Shown here one piece after another: positions 11,088-21,200 of a stretch of DNA of 64,000 nt. The translations under genes and the position numbers were made by a program. Location: NCBI RefSeq assembly GCF_004801295.1, contig NZ_SSOC01000002.1, forward strand, positions 248,001 to 312,000, read 5' to 3'. Position 1 is the first letter of the stretch, and each line of letters begins with the position of its first letter. The notes beneath the pieces were generated by a model that saw nothing but the letters and a program-made list of their open reading frames with translations, had not been told where the DNA came from and searched no databases. This DNA is from Pseudothauera nasutitermitis (GTDB lineage Bacteria; Pseudomonadota; Gammaproteobacteria; Burkholderiales; Rhodocyclaceae).

Positions 11088-11535
11088 CTTGTCTTGCGGC
11101 AGGAACCTGGCTTTCGTCAAGAGGGAACCGTGGTTTGTCTCTGAGCTTGCCTGACGACGCCCGGTTGCGCTGAATCTGCGCGCGGGCGGCGGTGATGGCC
11201 GCGCCGCGGGAAATCGATCCGGCCACGGCCCCTCTTATCTGAAGTTCGAGTACGCGCTGCGATCGAAGTGCCCATGCGCAAAACCCCTTTGTGAAAGCAC
11301 GGTTGTCCGGATGAGGCAGAGCGCATAACCGCTCAGCCATGCAGTTGACCGCCGAACGTCGGAAGCGAATTCTGCTGGAATTTTCCACAGCCATCCAAGC
11401 CTCTACGGACAATGCTTTCATGCGGAACATAAATTACCTAGCACTAACGCTTCACATCACCGGCAGCAAAAAGCGGTGTGGCTGGGAGCGCAGCGGAAAC
11501 CACGCCGATTTCTGCCACCCGAGTGTATGTAATCG

Positions 11536-11709
11536 TTATGCTTTTTCGTAAATGATTGGATTTGGTGCACTTGATGCACTACCCGAATAAACTTTAGATC
11601 CATTTACATAAACTGTGCTCTCGCCAATGAGGAAAAGATTTGTATATCCTCGGCACACCCCGTTATCGTACTAGTCTACCGGCACTTTCATTACACAAAT
11701 CGTACTCAT
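11536..11709 (-). pseudogene. Broken short reading frame in AT-rich gap after the adhesin gene
   Basis: The stretch 10929-11942 holds no intact gene; its right half is clearly AT-richer than the flanks. On the minus strand, an ATG at 11709 preceded by AAGGGG opens a frame with one internal TAG at 11671-11673 and a final stop at 11536-11538. The part after the TAG reads like protein (GYTNLFLIGESTVYVNGSKV, then YSGSASSAPNPIIYEKA). I do not recognise the family. It could be the remnant of a small gene once carried behind the TPS adhesin. The rest of the gap shows only the hairpins listed separately. Confidence 0.25.
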
Positions 11710-11942
11710 CTAAAGCCCCTTGTTTTAGAAATTCAAATATTTAACCAGCAATTCTACAGAGCAGCCTGATAGAGAAAACCCCCTTTAAAAACCAAGGCAA
11801 AAATTTATTCAGATAATGACCTATCGATTTGCCGGATTAACATTTAATTTTATCTACCTGGCAATTACAATTTACTTTGTGAGCTATTTATATGCCATCA
11901 ACCCTCCCTTGTCGCCTAACGTTTAGGGTCACGCGGGCTGAC

Positions 11943-14900
11943 TTATTTGAATGGCAGGTAATTGACAAGCCCGACAGGCGGCGTTGAAAAAGTCCTGATG
12001 AGATCGAGCATGAAATCTTGTTTCGCAAGATTTTTATGACTATCCATGTACGCAAAATCAATCAATTGCTTGGCCTCCGTCGGAACAATTTTTCCACCCT
12101 CGCTTTTCCATAGCTCCAGGCTGCCACCGCCATCGTGAATTTCTTTCAGCCTCACAGCAACATCGATGATCCTGCCAGCCTCACTGGCGTCGATCCCGCG
12201 TTGTTCCGCAGTTCTTACATACAGATCGTCAAGCCCGGTCAGACCGAGATCCATTTTCCTGCCGATCTTGCTGTCCAAAATCGACCTTTCTTCCTGGGTC
12301 AAGCCGTTTGCATTTCCCTCGACCTCCAAAGCCAATGCCTGTGTTATTTTCAGGTTTTTGTAATGGGTCAGCGCAAGATTCATTGTGCTCGCGTTCATCT
12401 GATCCTTTGCCGCATTCAATTCGACACTGGCTTTCCATAGACCCAAGACAGCCTTGAACGACATGTCAGCCATGTCGGCTGCAAAGCCAACCTGGAAAAG
12501 TGCGGAGGCCAATGCTTGATTTCCGTTTGACTTGTACTGGCTCTCCAGCCCATTCTTGACCATGGATGCAGCAATATCAGCAAGGTAGCCCTCAATCATG
12601 CCGATCGCGCTGGCACTGTCCTGACCTATTCCAAACGTATCCTTTATATGATCCCTGATTTCCCCTGAAATTGCATCGATAAGCGCATCCGTTACCCCTT
12701 CCTTTAAAATATTGGCAAATTTTGGCTTTGCCAGAGTATCGCCAACAAGTTTCTCTATTAGATTCAACTTCCCCCTGAGATAACTTGCTGCATCATACCC
12801 AAGAAATTTTTCCACAACCCCGTTTTCACTCGACACAAACGCCATGCTGACTGCCAGTTTGACGGCAAAAGAGCCCCCAAAATCAACTACACCCTCGACG
12901 GCCTCAATGGTATCTATGAGGTCAGACTCAACCTCCCCATTTTTTGGTTTTTGTTGATTATCCCCAAACAAATCATCAATCTGCTTTTGCACGTTCTGGG
13001 ATTGTTCATAATCCTTCCTGGCCCGGCCGCGCTCGCTCCAGTTCGAGATACCGAGGGCGTCCCAGACAGCGCCGGAATCCTTGAGCCTGCCCGAGACCAA
13101 TCCATCGAGGATGGCCTGATAACCGCCCTCCCGGTATTTGAGGTAGCTGCCCCAGAGTTGCGAGGCGTCGATTCTCTTTTGCTCGGGCAGGCTGTTCCAT
13201 ATGGCCTGGCCCGTGTCGCCTGAAAACACGCCGTCGCCGCGTGCCGCCAGCAATACGGGGATGCTGGCGTTGCTGTAAACGGCAATCCCGTCGGCAATCT
13301 GCTGCTCTTGCTGGCCTTGTTCCTGCAACCAGGCGGCGTAGGCATTCAATGCGCTCTGACGCGCCGCGCCGTTCGAGACGCCGAGGGCGGACCAGATGGC
13401 GGTGTTCAAGCTGCCATTTTTGTAGAGCGCGCTCGACTTGTTCTTCAGCCCGGCAAGAATGAAATCGGTATTCGCGTTCTTGTAGCTGTCGTAGGCGGGC
13501 TGGAATGCGTTGGCGTCTATCTGGTTCTGGGTCGCCGATCCGTTCACATACAGGCTGCTCCAGACGAGGTCGCTGGGGCTGTTGACGAACAGCCCGCTAC
13601 CGACGGCCACCAGCAGATCGGCGACGCTGGGATTGCTGTGCGCGTTGAGCCAGGCTTGTTGCTGCGGCGTAAAGGGCGAGGGCGTCGTCGATGTGCGCGA
13701 CAAGGCGCGTAGCACGGGAGAGGATTCTCCTTCCTTGATAACCCAAATGCTGTCCCCGCTCTCACTGGCGGAAATATCCCACCCGGTGAAGCTCGCCAGG
13801 GTTTTCATCTGGGCGGTGGTCAGCCCGGTGCCGCCCGCACTGGTGGTCTGGCCAGTGGTTTCGGTGTTCCAGAAGCTGTTGGTGACGGTACTACTGTCGT
13901 TCTCCCCTATCAGCCCGCCGAGGTAGCTATTGCCCGTCACACGACCAATGGCGTAACTGTTGATGACAGTGCTACCGTCGCTGTTGTAGCCCACCAACCC
14001 TCCGACGTTGTTGCTGCCTGCCACGCTGCCGGTGGCGTAACTGTTGGCGATCGCGGACCCGCTGGTGTTGTTCCCCACCAGCCCGCCTACGCTGTAACGA
14101 CCCATCACACTACCGCCCATGACGTTGCCGGTAGCGTAGCTTTTGGTAACGGAACTGGCGTTGTTGTAGCCCACCAGCCCGCCGATATTCTGACTGCCCT
14201 CGCCCGTCACACGGCCTGTGGCGTAGCTGTCGGTGATGCTGCTGCTATAGCGGCTGCTCCCCACCAGCCCACCGACATGGCCCTCGCCCGTCACGCTGCC
14301 AGTGACATAGCTGTTGCTGATCGTAGTGTACATACCTGACCCCACGAGCCCGCCGACGTCGTAAAGGCCCGTTACGCTGCCGCCAATCAGTCCCACGTTA
14401 CGCAGTATGGCGGAGTGGGTGCGGGCGAACAGGCCGACAGACGTTGCTTGGTTCCTGTTGATGGTCAGCCCGCTGATCGTATGGCCAAGACCGTCGAAGA
14501 TGCCGGAGAAGTTGCCGTTGGATATGGCTGTACCGATGGGCGAGAAGCCGATACCGTTCCACCAGTCCACCGTGGCGCTGGCATCGATGTTGGCGCCCAG
14601 AGCGTATTTTCCGGCGAGATTGCCGTTGATGCCCTGCAAATCGAAACGGGTGGTGCTGCCTTGCTCGCCCAGTCTGTTGATGACCGTGTAACTCTCGCCA
14701 TTGATGGTCAGAAAGCCTGTGCCGGAGCGGTTCGGAAAGTCCACCCGTCCAGCAAACCCTTGAGCTTCGCTGGGGGCGAAGCCGACGTTGACGTCGCCGT
14801 CGGTGCCGGTGTTCATCACCAGCTTGGACGTGCCGCTGGCGGTCATCACGGCGTTGATGTCGATATTGCGTTCGGCGGTGAGCGTCAGCGTGTTGTTGCT

Positions 14901-16064
14901 CCAGCTCACGGCATCGTTCACGAAGATGTCGCCGTTGCCCGCCTTGCTGCCGCTGATCGACTGGATGGTGATGTTGTTGTTGACGAGGGCGCTGGAAAGC
15001 TGCGCGCCGGTGATGTCGCCGCCGCTGGCGGCGATGGTGTAGTCGTTGGGGTCGATCAGCCAGTTGCCGGTCTGGCCGGAAGGCGCTGCGGTGGTGATGC
15101 GCACCGTCTTGCCAAGGTCGACCTTGCCGCCGGAGGTTTCGATGAAGCCACCGTCGCCGCCATCCGGCGCCGAGGCGTCGAGCGTGCCGGAAACTTCGAG
15201 ACTGCCCTTGCCGGCATGCAGGATGATCTCGCCGTTGTGTTGCCCCACGGTTGTGGCTTCGATCACGCCGCTGTGATTGATGACGCCGTGGATGGCGCTT
15301 TCCGCCGCTTTGGCGGTGAGCAGCACATAGCCGCCCGCCGCTTCGATCCTGCCTGAACTCTCGACGAAGGAGGTCAGTTGATGACCTTCCAGATCGAAGG
15401 CGGTCTGGGCGACTTCATCGCTGACCAGGAAAGCCAGCAGTTCATCACCGTGAAAATCCAGCGTGAAGCCGTTGGCCGCGGCCAGGGCAACCTTGCCGAG
15501 CCGTGCGACGACAACCCCACGATTGGCGATGGAAGGCGCGACGAAGGCGGCCACGCCGGTATCGGCGATGCGGATGACTCCTTCGTTGATGATGGCGGCG
15601 CCGGGTTTACCGGGAATGTTGAAGCGATAGTTTCCGGCCAGGAAATCTTCGTTGCGGATATCGTGGGTGGAAGCGACCAGTCCGGCCACGTCGATTTGCG
15701 CGTTCCTGCCGAAATAGACGCCGTTGGGGTTCACCAGGAAGACTTTGCCGTTGGCCGTCAGGCGCCCCAGGATGGCCGACGGGTCCTGGCCGACCACGCG
15801 GTTCAGGGCGACGGCATTGGCCGAGGGCTGGTAGTACTGAACGTGTTCGTTGGCACCGATGTTGAATTTCTGCCAGTCGATGATGGCCTTGTCGGAGGTC
15901 TGCCGGATGCCGACCTTGCTGGCGCTTTCCTGGTGGATGGTGGCGTTTCCGGCCACGACCTGGCCGCCTTCCGGGTTGGCGAGAGCAGGATGGCAAGGCA
16001 GGGAAGCGAAGCCGATACCGGCAAGGGCCAGGACGAGGGCCTTGATTCGTTGTTGGCGCTGCAT
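11943..16064 (-). CDS. TPS exoprotein, filamentous-haemagglutinin/HMW-like adhesin with GLUG repeats
   Basis: This 1,373-residue protein is the secreted partner of a two-partner secretion system. It starts two nt after the transporter stop. Order: a signal peptide ending near ALA-NPEGG, the TPS secretion domain (residues about 30-330) with NIGANEHVQYYQ, FLVNPNGVYFG and AGLVAST, a beta-helix stem with DGGFIETSGG, a GLUG block, a novel W-motif repeat block, then a C-terminal region of about 400 residues predicted mainly helical and free of recognisable toxin motifs. The frame is open upstream of 16064 but overlaps the transporter gene, so 16064 is the start. The likely role is adhesion or aggregation at the cell surface. 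Confidence 0.9.
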   Translation of the reverse strand: MQRQQRIKALVLALAGIGFASLPCHPALANPEGGQVVAGNATIHQESASKVGIRQTSDKAIIDWQKFNIGANEHVQYYQPSANAVALNRVVGQDPSAILGRLTANGKVFLVNPNGVYFGRNAQIDVAGLVASTHDIRNEDFLAGNYRFNIPGKPGAAIINEGVIRIADTGVAAFVAPSIANRGVVVARLGKVALAAANGFTLDFHGDELLAFLVSDEVAQTAFDLEGHQLTSFVESSGRIEAAGGYVLLTAKAAESAIHGVINHSGVIEATTVGQHNGEIILHAGKGSLEVSGTLDASAPDGGDGGFIETSGGKVDLGKTVRITTAAPSGQTGNWLIDPNDYTIAASGGDITGAQLSSALVNNNITIQSISGSKAGNGDIFVNDAVSWSNNTLTLTAERNIDINAVMTASGTSKLVMNTGTDGDVNVGFAPSEAQGFAGRVDFPNRSGTGFLTINGESYTVINRLGEQGSTTRFDLQGINGNLAGKYALGANIDASATVDWWNGIGFSPIGTAISNGNFSGIFDGLGHTISGLTINRNQATSVGLFARTHSAILRNVGLIGGSVTGLYDVGGLVGSGMYTTISNSYVTGSVTGEGHVGGLVGSSRYSSSITDSYATGRVTGEGSQNIGGLVGYNNASSVTKSYATGNVMGGSVMGRYSVGGLVGNNTSGSAIANSYATGSVAGSNNVGGLVGYNSDGSTVINSYAIGRVTGNSYLGGLIGENDSSTVTNSFWNTETTGQTTSAGGTGLTTAQMKTLASFTGWDISASESGDSIWVIKEGESSPVLRALSRTSTTPSPFTPQQQAWLNAHSNPSVADLLVAVGSGLFVNSPSDLVWSSLYVNGSATQNQIDANAFQPAYDSYKNANTDFILAGLKNKSSALYKNGSLNTAIWSALGVSNGAARQSALNAYAAWLQEQGQQEQQIADGIAVYSNASIPVLLAARGDGVFSGDTGQAIWNSLPEQKRIDASQLWGSYLKYREGGYQAILDGLVSGRLKDSGAVWDALGISNWSERGRARKDYEQSQNVQKQIDDLFGDNQQKPKNGEVESDLIDTIEAVEGVVDFGGSFAVKLAVSMAFVSSENGVVEKFLGYDAASYLRGKLNLIEKLVGDTLAKPKFANILKEGVTDALIDAISGEIRDHIKDTFGIGQDSASAIGMIEGYLADIAASMVKNGLESQYKSNGNQALASALFQVGFAADMADMSFKAVLGLWKASVELNAAKDQMNASTMNLALTHYKNLKITQALALEVEGNANGLTQEERSILDSKIGRKMDLGLTGLDDLYVRTAEQRGIDASEAGRIIDVAVRLKEIHDGGGSLELWKSEGGKIVPTEAKQLIDFAYMDSHKNLAKQDFMLDLIRTFSTPPVGLVNYLPFK
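13010..13580 (-). repeat. Degenerate W-motif repeats in the adhesin C terminus
   Basis: Four units share an aromatic-led motif: VWSSLYV, IWSALGVS, IWNSLPE and VWDALGIS. They are spaced about 56, 65 and 45 residues apart. Between them recur short motifs such as AYAAWLQEQG / SYLKYREGG and ILAGL / ILDGL. I know no named family for this repeat. Confidence 0.5.
13850..14370 (-). repeat. GLUG repeat block
   Basis: About six units of roughly 25-30 residues carry the pattern VGGLVGxN followed by SYATGxVxG. Examples are HVGGLVGSSRYSS, NIGGLVGYNNASS and NVGGLVGYNSDGS. GLUG repeats occur in secreted adhesins and IgA-peptidase-like proteins. They form part of the exposed stem. Confidence 0.85.
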
Positions 16065-16066
16065 GT

Positions 16067-17758
16067 TTAGAACCTCACGGAAAGACTGGCGAAAATACGG
16101 GCATCCCGGTTGCCTTCGTTGGCAACGTCGCGGGTCAGGGGTTTGGCGTATTCGATGGCACCGCTCAGGTATTGGCCGATGCCGTAGCGCAGGCCGAGGC
16201 CGCTGGAGCTCAGGCTCTTGGTCCGGCTGTCCATGGCGTTGAGCGGGTTGTGGTTGGTGACGCTGCCGCCGTCGTAGAAGACGTAGGCTTGCGCGTATTG
16301 CAACGGGGTTCCCTGGGTCTTGATGGCGTAGCGCAATTCCAGGCTGGCGGCCAGGCAACTGTCGCCAAGGATTTCCGACGAATCGTAGGCACGCCCGAAC
16401 TGCTGTCCGCCGATGCCGCATTCTTCGGATGACAACAGGCCACGGTCGGAATATTGGCCCATCACGGCCGCGTTGATGGAAAACTGGCTGAGGTGGGGAG
16501 AGAAATAGCCGAGTTCCTGTCGGCGCGAGAGGTTGACGACCAGTTTCTGATAATCGGGGACGCCGTCGGCGCGGGATTTGAGCGGCGAATCGTCACGGCT
16601 CGCCCCCAGACCGCGAATGCCCTTGCTGTATTCCAGCAAGACCTGGTTGATGCCGTCGTGAGCATCGGCCTTGTCATAGGACAGCCCGAGGCGGATGGAA
16701 CGGATCTTGTCCCGCGAGGCCGTGGCACCGAGCGACTTGCTTTCCGTGTCCTTCTGATCGTATTTGACGCTGACGCTCAGGTTTTCCTGGCGGGTGCGGA
16801 TGAACGGATGCTCGATCTTGACCGACCACCCCTGGCTGTCGCTTTCCTGTTCGAGCAGGCGCAGGATCGCGGTGCCCGACTCGGACCGGCTGCTGGTATG
16901 ACCGATGATCAGCGAGGTGCCTTCGTTCGAGAGGATCTCGGTATGGGAAAGCGACCAGTATTGCAGTTCCCTGCCCTGCTCGACGGTGGCATAGCCGAGC
17001 GTGGTCCGGGAAGCGCGGCCGCCCAATCCGTTGAGGGAAACGTCGCCGTTGAACTGGGTTTTGCCGACCGAGTCGGTCCCCCGGTTGTCGATGCTGGCCC
17101 CGCCTTTGGTCTTCGGTGCCGGTTCGACTTTCAGGATCAAGGTGGAGGCACCGGGAGTTCGTTCCGATTGCTTCATGGTCGACGTGACCTTGATGGCGAA
17201 GCGGTCGTTGGCAAGCAGCAGGTAGCGTTCCAGCGTCCGGGCACGCAAGGGACGTTCCGCCTTGATCCTTTCCGCCGCGTAGGCCAGATAGGCCTGCTGC
17301 GCTTCGCTGGCACCTTCGATGATGACTTCATCGACGAAGCCTTCGATGATCTCGATCAGCACCAGCCCTTCGGCCTGTATCCGCTGTTCCGGTATCACCG
17401 CCTTGGAGAGGCCAAAGCCGGCATTGCCATATTTGGCGGTAATCGCGTCGCGCACGGCATAGATGTCGAGCAAGCTGATTTCCTGCCCAAGCAGATGGGC
17501 ATGGAGCGGCTGGAGTTCTTCCGTGGAAAACACCGTATTGCCCTTGACGGTGAGTTCCTTGAGCCGGAATCGCAAATCGGCGGCCTGCGCTGGCGGCAAC
17601 GTCTCGCCGATGGGAAAGATCAGGGGCTGCGGCGTCGACCGCGGCTCCGGAAGTTGCTCGAAACGTTTCTCCAGCCGCCCGGCATCTTCCTGAGCCAGTG
17701 CGACGAAAGGCACCATCAGCCCAATGCAAACCAGAGAAAATCTGCTGCTCTTATTCAT
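16067..17758 (-). CDS. TPS outer-membrane transporter (ShlB/FhaC family, TpsB)
   Basis: This 563-residue protein is the outer-membrane pore that exports the adjacent adhesin. It has a signal peptide (FSLVCIGLMVPFVALAQ), POTRA domains beginning at FRLKELTVKGNTVF near residue 70, and a C-terminal beta-barrel ending in a short strand with terminal Phe (ASLSVRF). The ATG at 17758 is preceded by AGGGAG at the right spacing; longer upstream frames are not supported. It lies two nt upstream of its partner gene. Confidence 0.92.
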   Translation of the reverse strand: MNKSSRFSLVCIGLMVPFVALAQEDAGRLEKRFEQLPEPRSTPQPLIFPIGETLPPAQAADLRFRLKELTVKGNTVFSTEELQPLHAHLLGQEISLLDIYAVRDAITAKYGNAGFGLSKAVIPEQRIQAEGLVLIEIIEGFVDEVIIEGASEAQQAYLAYAAERIKAERPLRARTLERYLLLANDRFAIKVTSTMKQSERTPGASTLILKVEPAPKTKGGASIDNRGTDSVGKTQFNGDVSLNGLGGRASRTTLGYATVEQGRELQYWSLSHTEILSNEGTSLIIGHTSSRSESGTAILRLLEQESDSQGWSVKIEHPFIRTRQENLSVSVKYDQKDTESKSLGATASRDKIRSIRLGLSYDKADAHDGINQVLLEYSKGIRGLGASRDDSPLKSRADGVPDYQKLVVNLSRRQELGYFSPHLSQFSINAAVMGQYSDRGLLSSEECGIGGQQFGRAYDSSEILGDSCLAASLELRYAIKTQGTPLQYAQAYVFYDGGSVTNHNPLNAMDSRTKSLSSSGLGLRYGIGQYLSGAIEYAKPLTRDVANEGNRDARIFASLSVRF

Positions 17759-18206
17759 TCCGACTCCCTGCTGAACCCCTGAAAGAAATGACAAATACAA
17801 TTCCCGCGACCAGGATACGTCTCCACCTCTGATGATCGACCCGTCCATTCCACTGCAGACCTCCTTGCCGCTTGGCGGCATTCGTCGAGGCGAGCATGAC
17901 GAGCAGGATGGAAGGCCGCCATTTTTGAACAGCCATGGTGGGTTGCGAACGGACGACGTAAGCGACCGTAGCGACCCGGAATGCATGTCGCAACGGGCCT
18001 TGCGCGCATTGGCGTGGCTGTACCAACGATTGGCGTGAAAGTGCATCAAGACGCGCGAACGGCACGCCAGCACTGGAGATGGAGCGGGAGGCAGCGGCGC
18101 CGGGCGGGATGCCGCCGGGGGGCTATGCAGCACACAGGCCGGTGTGCCGGGCAGGGCATCGGCAACCCGTCGGGATTCGCCGGGCGCCGGTAGCAGGGGA
18201 ACGGAA
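17759..18206. other. Intergenic region between the TPS operon and the hybrid regulator
   Basis: No convincing gene is present in these 450 bases. The part nearest the transporter should hold the TPS promoter, but I cannot pick a convincing -35/-10 pair. The hybrid regulator gene upstream is on the same strand, so read-through is possible. Confidence 0.4.
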
Positions 18207-21200
18207 TCAGTCGCCGGACGGCTCGGTCGCCGCTTCCGCCTTGTACGCCGACGGAGTCGTGCCCAGGCGCTTGCGGAATACCCGGCTCATGTACGACTGG
18301 CTGGAGAAACCCGCCTCCAGGGCGGCGCGCTTGGCGCTGGCGCCGGCCTCCAGCAGCGTCCTGGCCCGCCGCAGTTGCAGATCCACCACGTACTCGGCAA
18401 ACCCGCATCCATACAGCGCCTGCAACTTGCGCTGCAGGGTGCGCGGGCTTTGCCGCACGTCCGCCGCCACGGTTTCGAGACGGCAGTCGTTGTGCGCCAG
18501 GCGGGCGAAGACCGCCTCCTCCAGCCGGCGCACGTACTCCGCTGCGGTCCGGGCTGCCAGGTCCGTGTTCGGCGCGTCGTCCGCCGGGGGCACGGCCGGG
18601 GCACAGCCGGCGGTCAGTTGCGCGCGAGCCCATTCCCGCGTGCGCCGGCGGTTTTCCAGGTGGCTTTCGATGCGCAGGCGCAGGGTTTCCGGCTGGAACG
18701 GTTTGGCCACGTAATCGTCGGCCAGGCTGCGCCAGCCTTCTTGCTGGTTGGCCACGGTGGACAGGGCGCTGAGCACGACGACCGGGATGTGGCAGGTATC
18801 CGCATCCGCCTTGAGCCGGCCGACCAGGGTCAGGCCTTCGCCGTCGGGCAGCATGCGGTCGCAGACGATGAGGTCGGGCATGCATTCCTTGGCCAGTGCC
18901 AGCCCTTCGCCCAGGCTGCAGGCGAAGCCCAGGCGGTAGTACGGCCCGAATGCGTCTGCCAGCGCCGGGCGCAGATCGGGGTCGTCCTCGATGAACAGGA
19001 TTTCGGCGCGATGCGGCGCCTCGTCGGCGTCGCCAGCGGTAGCGTCCGCCTGCCTGCGGCCGGCCGGACGGTCTTCCGGTACGGATGCGATCCTGTCCGC
19101 TTCGCCGCTCCAGGTGCATGGGAACTCGGCGACGAAGCGGCAGCCCCGGCCGGGCTCGCTGGATACGGTCACATCGCCGCCGACTGCACGCAGGCGGGAG
19201 CGGCAGATGTGCAGCCCTTCCCCATGGCCGGCTGGGTCGCACGCGGCGGCATGGGCCGTCCTGAAGCCACTGTCGAAGATCCGTTCGCACTCGGCGGCGG
19301 TGAGGCCCGGGCCGTCGTCTTCGACGCACAGCCGCAGTCTCCCGGAAGACGCCAACAGTTCCACCGCGCCGTCTATCCGCCCGCCTTCGCGGGTGTATTT
19401 CACGGCATTGGCCAGCAGGTTGTGGAGGACGTCTTCGAACACCGCGCGGTGCAGGGTGACCGCCGCATCCGGAATCGGCGCGAAGCGCAGGGTCTTGCCT
19501 GCCGCCTCGGCGCTGTGGCGGTAGAGTCCGACCAGCGGTAGCAGGAAGGCGCCGAGGCCGAAGGTCTGCCGGTCCGTGGCGCGAACATCGCGGGGGTCGA
19601 GCGCGACGTCGGTCAGTTGCTCGACGAGTTGATCCAGCCGTTCGACCCCGCGCGCGATGGTCGACGCGGCGTCGCGCACCTCGGTGCGCCGGTCGATCAG
19701 GGCGCTCAGGCGCTTGAGCGGCAACGAGACCAGGGTCAGCGGCGTTTTCAGTTCGTGCGCGATGCGCCGATAGAACTCGGTCTGGCTGGCCAGCAGCCGT
19801 TCGAGTTCGCCGGCCTGGCGGTTGAGGCGTTCGTTCTGCGCGGCGATTTCGCCGGTCTTGGCATCGACTTCCGCCTGCAGCCGGGTGGCCCGGAGGCGCA
19901 AGGCGCGCGTGCGCAGCCCGGCGAGCAGCCAGGCCAGGCCGAGCAGCGCCACGAGACCAGGCACCAGGGTCCACGGCTGGAGCCAGAGCGGACGGGGAAC
20001 GCGCAGGTGCACTTCGAGTGGCGGCCCACTCTCGACGCCGCTGCCGGTGAAGCCGACGATCTGGAAACGGTAGTCGCCCGGGGGCAATGCCGCATAGCTC
20101 ACCTCGGTCTGCGCGGCCGAGGCATGCGACCAGCGTTCCTCATGGCCGAGCAGCCGGTAGCGGTATCCATTGCGCATGCTGTTGAGGTAATGCAGGACAC
20201 GGGCCTGGAAGCGGATGCTGCCATCCTTGAGTTCGACCGGAGCGCCCTCCCCATGGCCGCCCGCCGGCACGATGCGGGCGGGCTGGTTGTCGATGAGGTA
20301 GGCCAGATGCAGGCGCGGCGCCACCGCATCGCGCAGCAGACGGTCGGGACGCAGCCGGTTGAAGCCGCCGATGCCGCCCAGCAGCAGTTCGCCGGACGCG
20401 GTCTTGAGGTATGCGTTGAAGTTGAACTCGTTGCTCTGCAGCCCGTCGCCCTGGTCGAAGCGGATGGTCGAGTACGTACGGCGGTCGAAGCGGGTCAACC
20501 CGCTGTTGGTGGTGATCCACAGGTAGGGCCCGTCCGGGATCACGCTGTACAGGGTGTTGTTGCTCAGTCCGTGCCTTTCGTAGAAAAAGCCCGCTTCGCC
20601 GCTCGCCGGATCGAGGCGGGTCAGTCCGATGCCGGTGGCCAGCCACAGGATACCCGCTTCGTCGCGATGGATGCCGCGTACATCGTTGTCGCTCAGGTGG
20701 CCCTGGCTATGCGTCCAGGTAACGAAACGATCCTCCTGCGCGTCGTAGCGGCTGAGCCCGCCGCTCGTGCCCACCCAGAGCGTGCCCTGCCCGTCTTCAT
20801 ACAGGCTGCGTATGCGGTTGTGCGGCAGGCTGCCCTCGCCGCCGTCGGCACGGTAGTGGCGGACCCAGCCGCTGACGGGGTCGAGCCGGTTGAGCCCGTT
20901 GTCGGTACCGATCCACAACTGCTCCGTTGCATCACGCAGCAGCAGACGGACCCGCCTGCTCGTCAGCAACTCGCCATATGCGCGGTACCGGCAGCTTGCA
21001 GGGTCCAGCAGTACCAGCCCCCCATCGGCCAGGCCCAGCCACAGCCGCTCCTGCTCCGGGAGAATCGCCCGCACGTCCACGCCGATGCCAGGTCCGCCGC
21101 AGCGCCCGCTGGCCAGGTAGCGCTCGGTGGTGCCGGCGGCGGGGTCGAAGCGGCTCAGGCCGCGCCGCGTTCCCACCCAGATCTCGCCAGTTGGGCCTTC

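Noticed and set aside
11436-11925. Possible integron attC site (CACTAACGC near 11436, GCCTAAC at 11915)
   Set aside because: No matching GTTRRRY partner or attC-like imperfect palindrome at the right distance, and no integrase gene.
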